64,000 nt of DNA from Streptomyces ardesiacus (GCF_003112575.1 NZ_BEWC01000002.1:434001-498000); one strand, 5' to 3'; positions 1 to 8,723 are shown, numbered from the stretch's first letter. Notes: generated from the sequence alone by a model not told the origin. Translations and numbers: made by a program.

Positions 1-11
1 AACCGCGCCGC

Positions 12-602
12 GTGCAGGCGCACGACGGGGAACTGGGCGCGGCGGTCGCGCGGGCCCAGGACGGTGACGAGGCCGCCTTCGCGGTCGCCTACCGGTTCGT
101 GCAGCCCGGCCTGCTGGGCTACCTGCGCGGGCTGGTCGGGGACGACGCCGAGGACGTGGCGGCGGACGCGTGGCTGGAGATAGCCCGTGACCTGCGGCGC
201 TTCCGGGGCGACGGCGCCGGCTTCCGGGGCTGGACGGCGACGATCGCCCGGCACCGGGCCCTGGACCACCTGCGGCGCCTGAAGGTGCGGCCCCGCTCCA
301 CGGCGACGGAGCAGGACGTCCTCGACCTGCCGGGCCCGCACTCCACGCACGAGCAGGCCCTGGAGACGCTCTCCACACGGACCGCGCTGGACCTCGTCGC
401 CGGGCTGCCGCGGGACCAGGCCGAGGCCGTACTGCTGAGAGTCGTCGTCGGCCTCGACGGGCCGTCCGCCGCCCGTGTGCTCGGCAAGCGGCCGGGCGCG
501 GTCCGCACGGCGACGTACCGGGGGCTGAGGCGGCTGGCCCGGCAGCTCGGCGCCGACGGTGTGACGGATGACGGCCCCGGCACGCTGGGGGAGTCGACAT
601 GA
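12..602 (+). CDS. ECF RNA polymerase sigma factor (first of two paralogues; start may lie upstream)
   Basis: Extracytoplasmic-function sigma factor of about 196 residues. Region 2 is seen in LLGYLRGLVGDDAEDVAADA and the following W-L-E-I-A-R-D-L and F-R-G-W segments; region 4 contains LPRDQAEAVLLRVVVGLDGP followed by a helix-turn-helix. The GTG at 12 is the first start codon visible, but the frame stays open to the window edge and no ribosome site can be seen, so the gene may begin earlier. Its stop overlaps the ATG of the next gene (ATGA), so the two are translationally coupled, as is usual for sigma/anti-sigma pairs. It is clearly paralogous to the sigma factor at 1773. The stimulus and target promoters are unknown. 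Confidence 0.88.
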   Translation: MQAHDGELGAAVARAQDGDEAAFAVAYRFVQPGLLGYLRGLVGDDAEDVAADAWLEIARDLRRFRGDGAGFRGWTATIARHRALDHLRRLKVRPRSTATEQDVLDLPGPHSTHEQALETLSTRTALDLVAGLPRDQAEAVLLRVVVGLDGPSAARVLGKRPGAVRTATYRGLRRLARQLGADGVTDDGPGTLGEST

Positions 603-1405
603 GGGACGCCGAGCACGGCGGCCCGGCGGACCGGGCGGGAGCGGAGGCGGACATGGCCGTACGGCACGGGCGGGGCCGCGGCGCCGGTCCCCGGCCCGCC
701 CCCGGCGACGCCCCGGAGGCGGAGGTACTGCTCGCCGCGGCGCTGCGCGAGGAGGGCGCCGACGCCGAGGGCGAGCGGCGTGCCGTGGCCGCCTTCCGGG
801 CCGCCCGGGACGCGGAACCGGGGCGGGCCGCGCGGAGGCGGCGCCGGGACGACTGGCGCCCGCGCAGCGGGTGCCGCCCGGGACGCTCGCTGAAGACCGT
901 CCTCTCGGTCCTGCTGGCGAGCCTCACCCTGGGCGGTGCCGCCTACGCGACCATGGGCGGGGGCGGCTCGACCGCGCACGACGGCGGCCCGGTCCGCACA
1001 CATCCGGCCACCGCCACGGCCACCGCCACAGCCACCGCATCCCCCGACACCCCCGCCTCCGACGGCGCCTCCGCCGAGGTCCCGGTCCGGCCGGACGCCG
1101 CCCCGTCCGCCGCCACGCCGCCTCCCGCGCGGGAGACCGCCACGCCTCCCGCGTCCCCGGACCGTCCGGCCCCCGCCCGGGACACCGAGGCCCACTGCCG
1201 TGCCTACGAGCGGGTGGCGGGCCGCGGCGGGGCACTGGACGCCACGGCCTGGCAGCGGCTGGTCACGGCGGCGGGCGGCGCGGAGCACGTCGGGGCCCAC
1301 TGCGCCGGGCGGCAGACCCGGCCGGGTGCGCCGGGAAGCCCGAACGCCGCGGGCGGGAGCACGGGCGGCAACGCCACGGGACAGATGCCCGGCCGGGACC
1401 AGTAG
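599..1405 (+). CDS. Membrane-anchored putative anti-sigma partner
   Basis: Protein of 268 residues with a basic cytoplasmic N-terminal part (about 1-98), one membrane helix (about 99-118, LKTVLSVLLASLTLGGAAYA) and an extracytoplasmic Thr/Ala/Pro-rich linker. A short C-terminal module has two cysteines about 37 residues apart (HCRAYERV...VGAHC). It overlaps the upstream ECF sigma gene by 4 nt, which suggests it is the cognate anti-sigma or sensor. No HxxxCxxC zinc motif is present, so it is not a classical ZAS anti-sigma. The same order (acidic/basic N-term, one helix, linker, Cys-x~37-Cys module) recurs in the product at 2435. The anti-sigma role is inferred from operon position and topology only. 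Confidence 0.7.
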   Translation: MRDAEHGGPADRAGAEADMAVRHGRGRGAGPRPAPGDAPEAEVLLAAALREEGADAEGERRAVAAFRAARDAEPGRAARRRRRDDWRPRSGCRPGRSLKTVLSVLLASLTLGGAAYATMGGGGSTAHDGGPVRTHPATATATATATASPDTPASDGASAEVPVRPDAAPSAATPPPARETATPPASPDRPAPARDTEAHCRAYERVAGRGGALDATAWQRLVTAAGGAEHVGAHCAGRQTRPGAPGSPNAAGGSTGGNATGQMPGRDQ

Positions 1406-1772
1406 TCCCCTGCCGGGGGCGATCGCGGCGGCCGAGGCAACGGCCGGGGCCGCCACCCCCCACAGGAGAGGCCCCGGCCGTCGCGCGGCACGGGCCGCGC
1501 GGCGGCCCGTACTCCCTTCAGCGCCGTGCCCGCGATTTGTGTCACACCCCGCCGCGTCACGGGTTAGTTGCATCTTGTACGGCAAGGCGATGAGGACGTG
1601 GACGAGTGGCGGTTTCAAGACGTAACGTGCCATTCGCGCCGATGCAGCGGGGGGCTCGCTCCCGCGACGGGGTTGCGGGCGACCACCGCGGTCCTCGGCC
1701 GGGCAACCACCACGACGGCGAGGACCACGTCCGCGAGAGCGGCGCCGGTACAGGCGCAGAAAGGCCTTCTCG
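1406..1772. other. Intergenic region between the two sigma/partner pairs
   Basis: This 367-bp gap holds no convincing gene. It should carry the promoter of the second sigma factor. Less GC-rich patches occur around 1555-1580 and 1610-1630, but I cannot assign -35/-10 boxes with confidence. Confidence 0.5.
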
Positions 1773-2435
1773 GTGCTGGGGGACGACGCGGAGCTGACCG
1801 CCGCGGTGCGTGCGGCACAGGCCGGGGACGAGACCGCGTTCCGGGCCGTGTACCGCGCCGTGCATCCGCGACTGCTGGGGTACGTGCGCACGCTCGTCGG
1901 CGATCACGACGCCGAGGACGTGGCGTCGGAGGCCTGGCTGCAGATCGCCCGCGACCTGGAACGGTTCGACGGCGACGCCGACCGGTTCCGTGGCTGGGCC
2001 GCCCGCATCGCCCGCAACCGCGCGCTCGACCACATCCGCATGCGCGGTCGCCGGCCGGTGATCGGCGGCGACGAGACGGAGCTGACCGGCAGGCCCGCGG
2101 AGTCCGACACCGCGGGCGAGGCCATGGAGGCACTGGCCACCGGCAGCACGCTCTCCCTCATCGCCAGGCTGCCCCAGGACCAGGCCGAGGCCGTCGTCCT
2201 GCGCGTGGTGATGGGCCTCGACGCCAAGAGCGCCGCCGAGACGCTGGGCAAGCGGCCCGGGGCCGTCCGCACGGCGGCGCACCGCGGGCTGAAGCGCCTG
2301 GCCGAGCTGCTCGGCGGCGATCCGGAATCGGACGGCGGGCTGGACGCCCTGCCGCCGCAGCGAGAACCGCGCGGCCGCGCGGTGACGTCCGCGAGTGTGA
2401 CGCATACGCGTGCGCGGACGCAGAAGGACATGTGA
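1773..2435 (+). CDS. ECF RNA polymerase sigma factor (second paralogue)
   Basis: ECF sigma factor of 220 residues. Region 2 has LLGYVRTLVGDHDAEDVASE and RFRGWAARIARNRALDHIR; region 4 has LPQDQAEAVVLRVVMGLDAK and a DNA-binding helix. The GTG start at 1773 is preceded by GAAAGG with an 8-nt spacer. The sequence matches the first sigma factor over nearly all of regions 2 and 4, so the pair arose by tandem duplication. A C-terminal extension of about 30 residues rich in Arg, Thr and Pro is not part of the fold. The stop codon overlaps the next start (TGATG), giving tight coupling to the membrane partner. Confidence 0.9.
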   Translation: MLGDDAELTAAVRAAQAGDETAFRAVYRAVHPRLLGYVRTLVGDHDAEDVASEAWLQIARDLERFDGDADRFRGWAARIARNRALDHIRMRGRRPVIGGDETELTGRPAESDTAGEAMEALATGSTLSLIARLPQDQAEAVVLRVVMGLDAKSAAETLGKRPGAVRTAAHRGLKRLAELLGGDPESDGGLDALPPQREPRGRAVTSASVTHTRARTQKDM

Positions 2436-3655
2436 TGGCCGACGAGCAGGACGAGTGGCTGGACCGCGAAACGGCGGAGATCTTGCTGCGCGGAGAGCCG
2501 CTGGAGGCCCTGGAGGGCACCGACCCCGCGGCCCGCGACCGGGCCGGACGACTCGTCGCCGCCCTGGGTGCGCTGGCCGTCCCACCGGCTCCGACCGGCG
2601 AGGAACTCCCCGGCGAGGCCTCGGCGTTGGCGGCCTTCCGCAAGGTGCAGGCCGAGCGGGCCGACGCGTCGGCGGGTGCGCGGGCCGCCCTCGGACGCGG
2701 CACCGCCACCGGCGCCTCCGACGCCGGACTCGTCCGCATCGGCCCGCCCGGCGACGGCACCCGGCGTGCGCGCTGGAGCCGTCCCCTGCGCTTCGGGCTG
2801 GCCGCCGCGCTGACCGTCGGCATGGTCGGCGGGGTGGCGGTGGCGGCCGGAACCGGAGTACTGCCGACGCCGTTCGACGGCACCGATCCGGAACCCGCCG
2901 CGACCGTCTCGGCCGCCGCCTCCCCCGACCGTCCCTCCGCTCCGCCCTCGCCGCTGGACGGCGTGCAGGGCGGGGCGGAATCCGGCTCCCCCTCGGGCGG
3001 GCCCGGCGGGGAGACCGCCCGGGACGGCGACGGCACCGAGGACCGCGGCGCCGACGGCCGGGACCGGGACGGCTCGGAGGGACGGCGTTCGAACCTGGCC
3101 GCGTCCTGCCGCAAGGTCCGGGCCGGCCAGCAGCTCGACGCCGCCCACCGGCGCGCGCTGAAGGAGGCGGCCGGGGGAGCGTCGCGGGTCGGGAAGTACT
3201 GCGGCAACCTCCTCGCCGGAACGCCCGCCGGTACCGGCACCCGGGACGGCGCGGACCACGGCGACTCCGGAGCGGCGACCTACGAGGGCGAGCTCCGCAA
3301 GGACACCGGCGAGGGCCAGGACGGCAAGGGCGACAACGGCAAGGGGAACAGCGGCAACAGCGGCAACGGGAACAAGGGCGGCAAAGGGAACAAGAGCAAC
3401 AGCGGCAGCAGTGGGAACACGGTCGACAAGGGGAACAAGGGCGGCAAGGGCAACGGCGGCCAGGGAAACCAGGACGACGACGGTGACGACGGCGGCAACG
3501 GCAACGGCGATGACGACGACGCCGACATAGCCCCGCCCGCCCACGGCCCCTCCCGGCCCCACGGCCCGCACGCCCCGTCGTCCCACGAGCCCCGCCCGCA
3601 GCAGCCGGCGCCCGCCTACGCACCCCGCGCCGCGTCCTCCACGACGGCCGCCTGA
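2435..3655 (+). CDS. Membrane protein with Cys module and Gly/Asn/Lys-rich tail, putative anti-sigma partner
   Basis: Protein of 406 residues starting at the ATG inside TGATG. The acidic N-terminal cytoplasmic part (about 1-110) is followed by a membrane helix (about 127-147, FGLAAALTVGMVGGVAVAAG) and an extracytoplasmic Pro/Gly/Asp linker. A cysteine module (SCRKVRAGQQLDAAHRRALK ... VGKYC) parallels that of the product at 599. After it lies a roughly 80-residue low-complexity stretch of G-N-S-G-K-G-N units, an Asp-rich block and a Pro/His tail. It is the paralogue of the gene at 599 and follows its own ECF gene. Anti-sigma function is inferred. The Gly/Asn/Lys tail resembles a flexible wall-spanning or collagen-like segment, but its function is unknown. 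Confidence 0.72.
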   Translation: MADEQDEWLDRETAEILLRGEPLEALEGTDPAARDRAGRLVAALGALAVPPAPTGEELPGEASALAAFRKVQAERADASAGARAALGRGTATGASDAGLVRIGPPGDGTRRARWSRPLRFGLAAALTVGMVGGVAVAAGTGVLPTPFDGTDPEPAATVSAAASPDRPSAPPSPLDGVQGGAESGSPSGGPGGETARDGDGTEDRGADGRDRDGSEGRRSNLAASCRKVRAGQQLDAAHRRALKEAAGGASRVGKYCGNLLAGTPAGTGTRDGADHGDSGAATYEGELRKDTGEGQDGKGDNGKGNSGNSGNGNKGGKGNKSNSGSSGNTVDKGNKGGKGNGGQGNQDDDGDDGGNGNGDDDDADIAPPAHGPSRPHGPHAPSSHEPRPQQPAPAYAPRAASSTTAA

Positions 3656-3800
3656 CCTGCGCTTTCGTACATGCCGAAGATTCCCTCGCCGAGGGTGTGA
3701 CACTTTCGGACGCCGCAACGCAGTAATGAGTGAAGCCGACTGGTCATCGGCTTTCTGCACCGAGCCGGGGTTCCCCCCGTACCTGCGGCTCGTGCACCTC

Positions 3801-3839
3801 GGCGCGGGCGGGACACGTTCCCCCGGTCCCGCCCGCGCC
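3801..3839. terminator. Bidirectional hairpin terminator
   Basis: Perfect 14-bp inverted repeat (GGCGCGGGCGGGAC at 3801-3814, complement at 3826-3839) with an 11-nt loop. It lies between the convergent stops of the sigma partner gene (3655) and the L,D-transpeptidase (3849). Confidence 0.75.
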
Positions 3840-3848
3840 CCCTTCGCC

Positions 3849-4697
3849 TCATCGGTACACGACGACCTTGTCGCCGTTCCTCACCTGCGCGTAGAGGCCG
3901 GCGATCGCCCCTTCGTCCCGCACGTTGACGCAGCCGTGCGAGGCACCCGCGTAGCCCCGGGCCGCGAAGTCGTAGGAGTAGTGCACGGCCTGGCCGCCGC
4001 TGAAGAACATGGCGTAGGGCATGGCCGAGTCGTAGAGCGTCGACCAGTGGTGGCGGGACTTCCAGTAGACCTGGAAGACGCCCTCCCTGGTCGGCGTGTG
4101 CATGGAGCCGAAGCGCACGGACATCGTCGACACGGTCCGCCCGTCGATCATCCAGCGCAGTGTCCGGCTGGACTTGCTGATGCACAGCACCCGGCCGGTC
4201 GTGCAGCGCGGGTCGGGCGCGGCGGCGGGCTGGCCGCCCATCAGGTACAGCTCCCACGTGCCCGGTTCGTGCGACATCGCGAGCAGCCGCTGCCAGGTGA
4301 CGGTGTCCGTCCGGCCGGTGCGGGGCAGTCCGCGCTTGCCCTGGAAGCCGCTGACCGCGCGCTCGGTCAGGTCGTCGTACGTCCCGGTCGGTCCGTCCAC
4401 GAGCCACTCGACCTGCCGCAGCCGGGCCTGCAGCTCACGGACGTCCCGGCCGGAGTCGCCCCGCTTCCACAGCACCCTGGCCGCCTTCGACGGCGCGGGC
4501 GGCGGCGGGCCCGAGGAGCGGCGGTCCCCGGGCGGCGTGCTCCCGGGCGGGGCCGCGGTGGTGACGTCGATGCGCACCGGCGCGTGCCCCGTGCCGTCCG
4601 GCCCGGTGCCCTGCACGGTGCAGCCGCCCGCCAGCAGTACGGTCCCCAGGGCGACCGCGGCCGCCCGACCCGTGTTCCCCGTGTCCCTCACGCGCAT
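3849..4697 (-). CDS. L,D-transpeptidase lipoprotein with peptidoglycan-binding domain
   Basis: Predicted exported enzyme of 282 residues forming 3-3 crosslinks in, or attaching proteins to, peptidoglycan. The N-terminus is a lipoprotein-type signal (VALGTVLLAGGC, lipid Cys26; the lipobox is slightly atypical with Gly at -2). A Pro/Ser-rich linker leads to a PG_binding_1 domain (about 65-135, LWKRGDSGRDVRELQARLRQ). The C-terminal YkuD domain carries the catalytic SHGCVN motif (Cys256). The ATG at 4697 is preceded by a run of G residues on the coding strand that serves as ribosome site; longer upstream extensions were rejected. The lone PG-binding repeat and YkuD order are common in actinobacterial cell-wall hydrolase-like proteins. 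It stands alone, divergent from the mutase gene. Confidence 0.88.
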   Translation of the reverse strand: MRVRDTGNTGRAAAVALGTVLLAGGCTVQGTGPDGTGHAPVRIDVTTAAPPGSTPPGDRRSSGPPPPAPSKAARVLWKRGDSGRDVRELQARLRQVEWLVDGPTGTYDDLTERAVSGFQGKRGLPRTGRTDTVTWQRLLAMSHEPGTWELYLMGGQPAAAPDPRCTTGRVLCISKSSRTLRWMIDGRTVSTMSVRFGSMHTPTREGVFQVYWKSRHHWSTLYDSAMPYAMFFSGGQAVHYSYDFAARGYAGASHGCVNVRDEGAIAGLYAQVRNGDKVVVYR

Positions 4698-4948
4698 CAC
4701 GGCCCCCCTGCCGTCCCACGGCCCCGCACCGACGTCCTCCTGAGTGGTTCCCCCGGATGACGCGCCGCGAACGGAGGGGCATCGTTGTGACCGGGACCGC
4801 ACGGAGGTTGTGAGGAAGGTCCCAGCGTGCGCCTCTCCACCGGGTGCACGCGCGCGGATACAGTCCGTCGAAGTGCCGGACTGTACCGGCGGGTAAAGGG
4901 CGGGCAGTTCGAGCAGTACGACCATGTGCTCAGCGGGAGGCATCACAC

Positions 4949-6529
4949 ATGACGCGCGAGTCCGAGTCCGGGCTGCCCATCGAACCGGTCTACGGGCCCG
5001 ACGCCCTGACGGACTGGGACGCGGCCGAGAAGCTGGGCGAGCCCGGGGCCTATCCCTTCACCCGGGGTGTCTATCCGACGATGTACACGGGCCGGCCGTG
5101 GACGATGCGCCAGTACGCCGGTTTCGGCACGGCGACCGAGTCCAACGCCCGCTACAAGCAGCTCATCGCCAACGGCACCATGGGCCTGTCGGTCGCCTTC
5201 GACCTGCCCACCCAGATGGGCCACGACTCGGACGCGCCGATCGCGAGCGGCGAGGTCGGCAAGGTCGGCGTCGCCATCGACTCCATCGACGACATGCGCG
5301 TGCTGTTCGGCGGGATCCCGCTGGACAAGGTCTCCACGTCCATGACGATCAACGCCCCCGCCGCCCTGCTGCTCCTGCTCTACCAACTCGTCGCCGAGGA
5401 GCAGGGCGTGAGCGCCGACCGGCTCACCGGCACGATCCAGAACGACGTGCTGAAGGAGTACATCGCGCGCGGGACGTACATCTTCCCGCCCAAGCCCTCC
5501 CTCCGTCTGATCGCGGACATCTTCAAGTACTGCCGGGCCGAGATCCCGAAGTGGAACACCATCTCGATCTCCGGCTACCACATGGCCGAGGCGGGTGCCT
5601 CGCCCGCGCAGGAGATCGCGTTCACCCTCGCGGACGGCATCGAGTACGTGCGCACCGCGGTCGCGGCGGGCATGGACGTGGACGACTTCGCGCCGCGCCT
5701 GTCCTTCTTCTTCGTGGCGCGCACGACGATCCTGGAGGAGGTCGCCAAGTTCCGCGCGGCCCGCCGGATCTGGGCGCGGGTGATGAAGGAGGAGTTCGGC
5801 GCGAAGAACCCCAAGTCGCTGATGCTGCGCTTCCACACCCAGACCGCCGGCGTGCAGCTCACCGCCCAGCAGCCCGAGGTCAACCTGGTTCGCGTCGCCG
5901 TGCAGGGCCTGGGCGCGGTCCTCGGCGGGACGCAGTCCCTGCACACCAACTCCTTCGACGAGGCCATCGCGCTGCCGACCGACAAGTCGGCCCGCCTGGC
6001 CCTGCGCACCCAGCAGGTCCTCGCCTACGAGACGGACGTGACGGCGACCGTCGACCCCTTCGCGGGTTCCTACGTCGTGGAGAGGATGACCGACGACGTC
6101 GAGGCCGCGGCCCTGGAGCTGATGGGCAAGGTCGAGGACCTCGGCGGCGCGGTCAACGCCATCGAGCACGGCTTCCAGAAGAGCGAGATCGAGCGCTCCG
6201 CCTACCGCATCGCCCAGGAGACCGACTCCGGCGAGCGGGTCGTCGTCGGCGTCAACCGCTTCCAGCTCGACGAGGAGGAGCCCTACGAGCCCCTGCGCGT
6301 CGACCCGGCCATCGAGGCCCAGCAGGCCGAGCGCCTGGCCCGGCTTCGCGCGGAGCGCGACCGGGCGGCGGTGGACTCGGCACTGGCGGCCCTGAAGAAG
6401 GCCGCCGAGGGCGAGGACAACGTCCTGTACCCGATGAAGGACGCCCTGCGCGCCCGCGCGACGGTCGGCGAGGTGTGCAACGCGCTGCGGGAGGTGTGGG
6501 GGACGTACGTGCCCTCGGACGCGTTCTGA
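4949..6529 (+). CDS. Methylmalonyl-CoA mutase-type large subunit lacking the cobalamin domain
   Basis: Acyl-CoA mutase TIM-barrel subunit of 526 residues. The start ATG at 4949 follows GGGAGG with an 8-nt spacer. Family blocks include [46 protein letters not shown] and [12 protein letters not shown]. The usual C-terminal B12-binding domain (DxHxxG) is absent, so a separate small subunit, not in this window, must supply cobalamin, as in IcmA/IcmB. At the substrate-discriminating positions it has Tyr56 (R-Q-Y-A-G-F) and Arg186 (P-S-L-R-L-I). These are the residues of methylmalonyl-CoA mutase, whereas isobutyryl-CoA mutase large subunits carry Phe and Gln there. A dicarboxyl-CoA substrate such as methylmalonyl-CoA is therefore more likely than isobutyryl-CoA. 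Confidence 0.9.
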   Translation: MTRESESGLPIEPVYGPDALTDWDAAEKLGEPGAYPFTRGVYPTMYTGRPWTMRQYAGFGTATESNARYKQLIANGTMGLSVAFDLPTQMGHDSDAPIASGEVGKVGVAIDSIDDMRVLFGGIPLDKVSTSMTINAPAALLLLLYQLVAEEQGVSADRLTGTIQNDVLKEYIARGTYIFPPKPSLRLIADIFKYCRAEIPKWNTISISGYHMAEAGASPAQEIAFTLADGIEYVRTAVAAGMDVDDFAPRLSFFFVARTTILEEVAKFRAARRIWARVMKEEFGAKNPKSLMLRFHTQTAGVQLTAQQPEVNLVRVAVQGLGAVLGGTQSLHTNSFDEAIALPTDKSARLALRTQQVLAYETDVTATVDPFAGSYVVERMTDDVEAAALELMGKVEDLGGAVNAIEHGFQKSEIERSAYRIAQETDSGERVVVGVNRFQLDEEEPYEPLRVDPAIEAQQAERLARLRAERDRAAVDSALAALKKAAEGEDNVLYPMKDALRARATVGEVCNALREVWGTYVPSDAF

Positions 6530-6563
6530 CGGCTGCCGGGCCGGGCCGCCGCCGGTCCGGGTC

Positions 6564-8000
6564 TCAGGCGCCCTGCCCGAAGCGGTCCAGGTAGGAGCCG
6601 AGACCCTCCGGTGTGTCCCCGGCCCAGCCGACGTAGCCGTCCGGCCGTACGAGGAACAGCCCCGTGCCGTACGCCCCGTGCGGGCCGCCGCGCACCACCC
6701 GTACCGCCGGCCCCACGGCGGCGTCGGGCGCGTCGGCGCCGAGGGCCAGCAGCGTCCAGTGCGGTCCCCGGAAGGCGTCGAAGAGCCGTACGCCGTTCAC
6801 CCGGCCGTCGGGGGCGCGGTCCCCGGCCCGTATCGCGTCCTCGGCGACGGCGTCCCGCGTCTCCCGCGTCAGCGACGAGTCCCGGTAGCCGATCCCGAGC
6901 TGCCGGGTCGCCCCGCCGCGCCGCACCTCGCCGCGGTGGACGGCGGTCGACAGGTCGAGCATCTGCGCGGCGACCGGGCGCCGTTCCTCCTCGTAGCTGT
7001 CCAGGAGTGCGGCCGGGGCGTCGCCCCTGAGCACCGCGTCGAGCTTCCAGCCCAGGTTGTAGGCGTCCTGGACGCTGGTGTTGAGTCCCTGGCCGCCCGC
7101 GGGGGAGTGCACGTGCGCCGCGTCCCCGGCGAGGAAGACCCGGCCCGCCCGGAACCGGTCGGCCAGCGCCGCCCGGGGCCGGAAGTCGGAGGTCCAGCGG
7201 ACCTCGGTCACGTCCTCGGCGGCGAGGTGCGAGCGCTCGGCGACGACCTTGCGGACGCCGTCCGGCGAGGTGTCCACCTCCGCGCCCTCCGGGAACCGCG
7301 CCATCACCTGGAAGTCCTCCGTGCCGGCCAGCGGGCAGACGGCGAGGAGGCCGACCCCCTCGCGCGGCGGGAAGACGTGCCAGTTGTCCCGGTCCAGGCC
7401 GCTGATCCGGACGTCCGCCACCAGCGTCGGGCTCGGGTCGACGGTCTCGCCGGTCATGCCGATGCCGAGCGCGCGCCGCACCGCCGAGCGGCCGCCGTCC
7501 GCCGCGACCAGGTAGCGGGCGCGCAGGGACCCGCCCGAGGAGAGGTGCGCGGTGACGCCCTTCGCGTCCTGTGCGACCCCGGCGACCTCGTGGTGGAAGG
7601 CGACCCGGCCGCCCAGTTCCGCGAGCCGCGCGGCCAGGATCTCCTGCGTGCGCCACTGCGGCACCATCCACGCCCGGTTGTACGGCGAGTCCTCGCTCGG
7701 CTCGGCCGGCTCGAACATGTGGTGCTCACCGACCCGCTCGCCGTCCCGCCAGATCATGCCGACCGGGTAGGGGGCGCCCACCGCGTGGATCGCGTCGACG
7801 ACGCCGAGGTCGTCGAGCACCTCCATCGTGCGGGGCTGGAAGCCCTTGCCCCGAGAGCCCGGGAACAGCGCGCCGGCGCCCTCCAGCACCAGCGCGTCCA
7901 CCCCGCGCCGGGCGAGGTCGACGCCCAGGGCGAGACCGGTGGGGCCCGCGCCGACGATCAGTACATCCGTGTCCAAGGCATGCGTTTCCATGACTTTCAC
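6564..8000 (-). CDS. FAD-dependent aromatic hydroxylase / monooxygenase (PheA/TetX-like)
   Basis: Class A flavoprotein monooxygenase of 478 residues. It has an N-terminal Rossmann motif (VLIVGAGPTGLALGVDLARR), a DG motif (LVAADGGRSAVRRALG) and a GD motif (VFLAGDAAHVHSPAGGQGLN). The C-terminal thioredoxin-like tail is typical of aromatic polyketide and antibiotic hydroxylases (rifampicin and tetracycline monooxygenase relatives). The GTG start at 8000 has AAGGAG 7 nt upstream. The gene is divergent from a TetR regulator, with two identical palindromes between them, one of which overlaps its ribosome site. This layout suggests inducible detoxification or modification of an aromatic compound. 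The substrate is unknown. Confidence 0.87.
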   Translation of the reverse strand: MKVMETHALDTDVLIVGAGPTGLALGVDLARRGVDALVLEGAGALFPGSRGKGFQPRTMEVLDDLGVVDAIHAVGAPYPVGMIWRDGERVGEHHMFEPAEPSEDSPYNRAWMVPQWRTQEILAARLAELGGRVAFHHEVAGVAQDAKGVTAHLSSGGSLRARYLVAADGGRSAVRRALGIGMTGETVDPSPTLVADVRISGLDRDNWHVFPPREGVGLLAVCPLAGTEDFQVMARFPEGAEVDTSPDGVRKVVAERSHLAAEDVTEVRWTSDFRPRAALADRFRAGRVFLAGDAAHVHSPAGGQGLNTSVQDAYNLGWKLDAVLRGDAPAALLDSYEEERRPVAAQMLDLSTAVHRGEVRRGGATRQLGIGYRDSSLTRETRDAVAEDAIRAGDRAPDGRVNGVRLFDAFRGPHWTLLALGADAPDAAVGPAVRVVRGGPHGAYGTGLFLVRPDGYVGWAGDTPEGLGSYLDRFGQGA

Positions 8001-8010
8001 GGCAACTCTC

Positions 8011-8025
8011 CTTAACGTCGTTAAG
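8011..8025. promoter_or_regulatory. TetR operator O1, CTTAACGTCGTTAAG
   Basis: Perfect 7+1+7 palindrome. Its left end overlaps the AAGGAG ribosome site of the monooxygenase on the minus strand, so a bound repressor should block that gene. The regulator is inferred to be the adjacent TetR protein. Confidence 0.8.
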
Positions 8026-8048
8026 TTCCGTACGGCTCCGAGGATGGA

Positions 8049-8063
8049 CTTAACGCCGTTAAG
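8049..8063. promoter_or_regulatory. TetR operator O2, CTTAACGCCGTTAAG
   Basis: Second palindrome, identical to O1 in both half-sites and differing only at the central base. It lies 9 nt before the TetR start codon and 38 bp centre-to-centre from O1, which suggests autoregulation of the TetR gene. Confidence 0.8.
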
Positions 8064-8072
8064 CTGTCAAGC

Positions 8073-8723
8073 GTGAGTACGGAACGACGCGCCCCCCTCG
8101 ACCGCCGACGGGTCGCGGACACGGCGCTGAAGCTGCTGAACGAGACCGGCCTGGACGGCCTGAGCCTGCGCACCATCGCCAGGGAGCTGGACGTCAAGGC
8201 GCCCGCCCTGTACTGGCACTTCAAGGACAAGCAGGCCCTGCTCGACGAGATGGCCACCGAGATGTACCGCCGGATGGTGGCCGGGACCCCGCTCGACCCG
8301 GCCGACACCTGGCGGGAGCGGCTGCTCAAGGCCAACCACGGCCTGCGCACGTGTCTGCTCGCCTACCGCGACGGCGCCAAGGTGTTCAGCGGCTCACGCT
8401 TCACCGGCGCGGTGCACGCCGAGTACATGGAGGGCACCCTGCGGCTGTTCACCGCCGCCGGGTTCACCCTCGCGCAGGCGGTGCGGGCGACCACGACGAC
8501 GTACCAGTTCACGCTCGGCTTCGTCACCGAGGAGCAGGGCGTCGAGCCGCTGCCCGGCGAGCGCCGGGAGGGCTACGACATGGACGAACGCGCCCGCCTG
8601 CTGGCCGACTACCCGCTGGCGGCCGCGGCGGGCGCGGAGATCTTCACGGACTGGGACCGGCACTACGAGGAGTCGCTGGACCTGGTGATCGCGGGCATCG
8701 CGGCGGCCTACGGCCTCGACTGA
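8073..8723 (+). CDS. TetR family transcriptional repressor (TetR_C type)
   Basis: DNA-binding regulator of 216 residues. The N-terminal helix-turn-helix (about 10-57) contains VADTALKLLNETGLDGLSLR and VKAPALYWHFKDKQALLDEM. The C-terminal ligand-binding domain belongs to the class found in TetR itself and related antibiotic-responsive repressors (TTTTYQFTLGFVTEEQG, MDERARLLADYPLAAAAGAE). The GTG start lies 10 nt downstream of operator O2. It most probably represses itself and the divergent monooxygenase through the two CTTAACG palindromes, with release by an aromatic ligand. Its 3' end overlaps the convergent methyltransferase gene by 16 nt. Confidence 0.9.
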   Translation: MSTERRAPLDRRRVADTALKLLNETGLDGLSLRTIARELDVKAPALYWHFKDKQALLDEMATEMYRRMVAGTPLDPADTWRERLLKANHGLRTCLLAYRDGAKVFSGSRFTGAVHAEYMEGTLRLFTAAGFTLAQAVRATTTTYQFTLGFVTEEQGVEPLPGERREGYDMDERARLLADYPLAAAAGAEIFTDWDRHYEESLDLVIAGIAAAYGLD

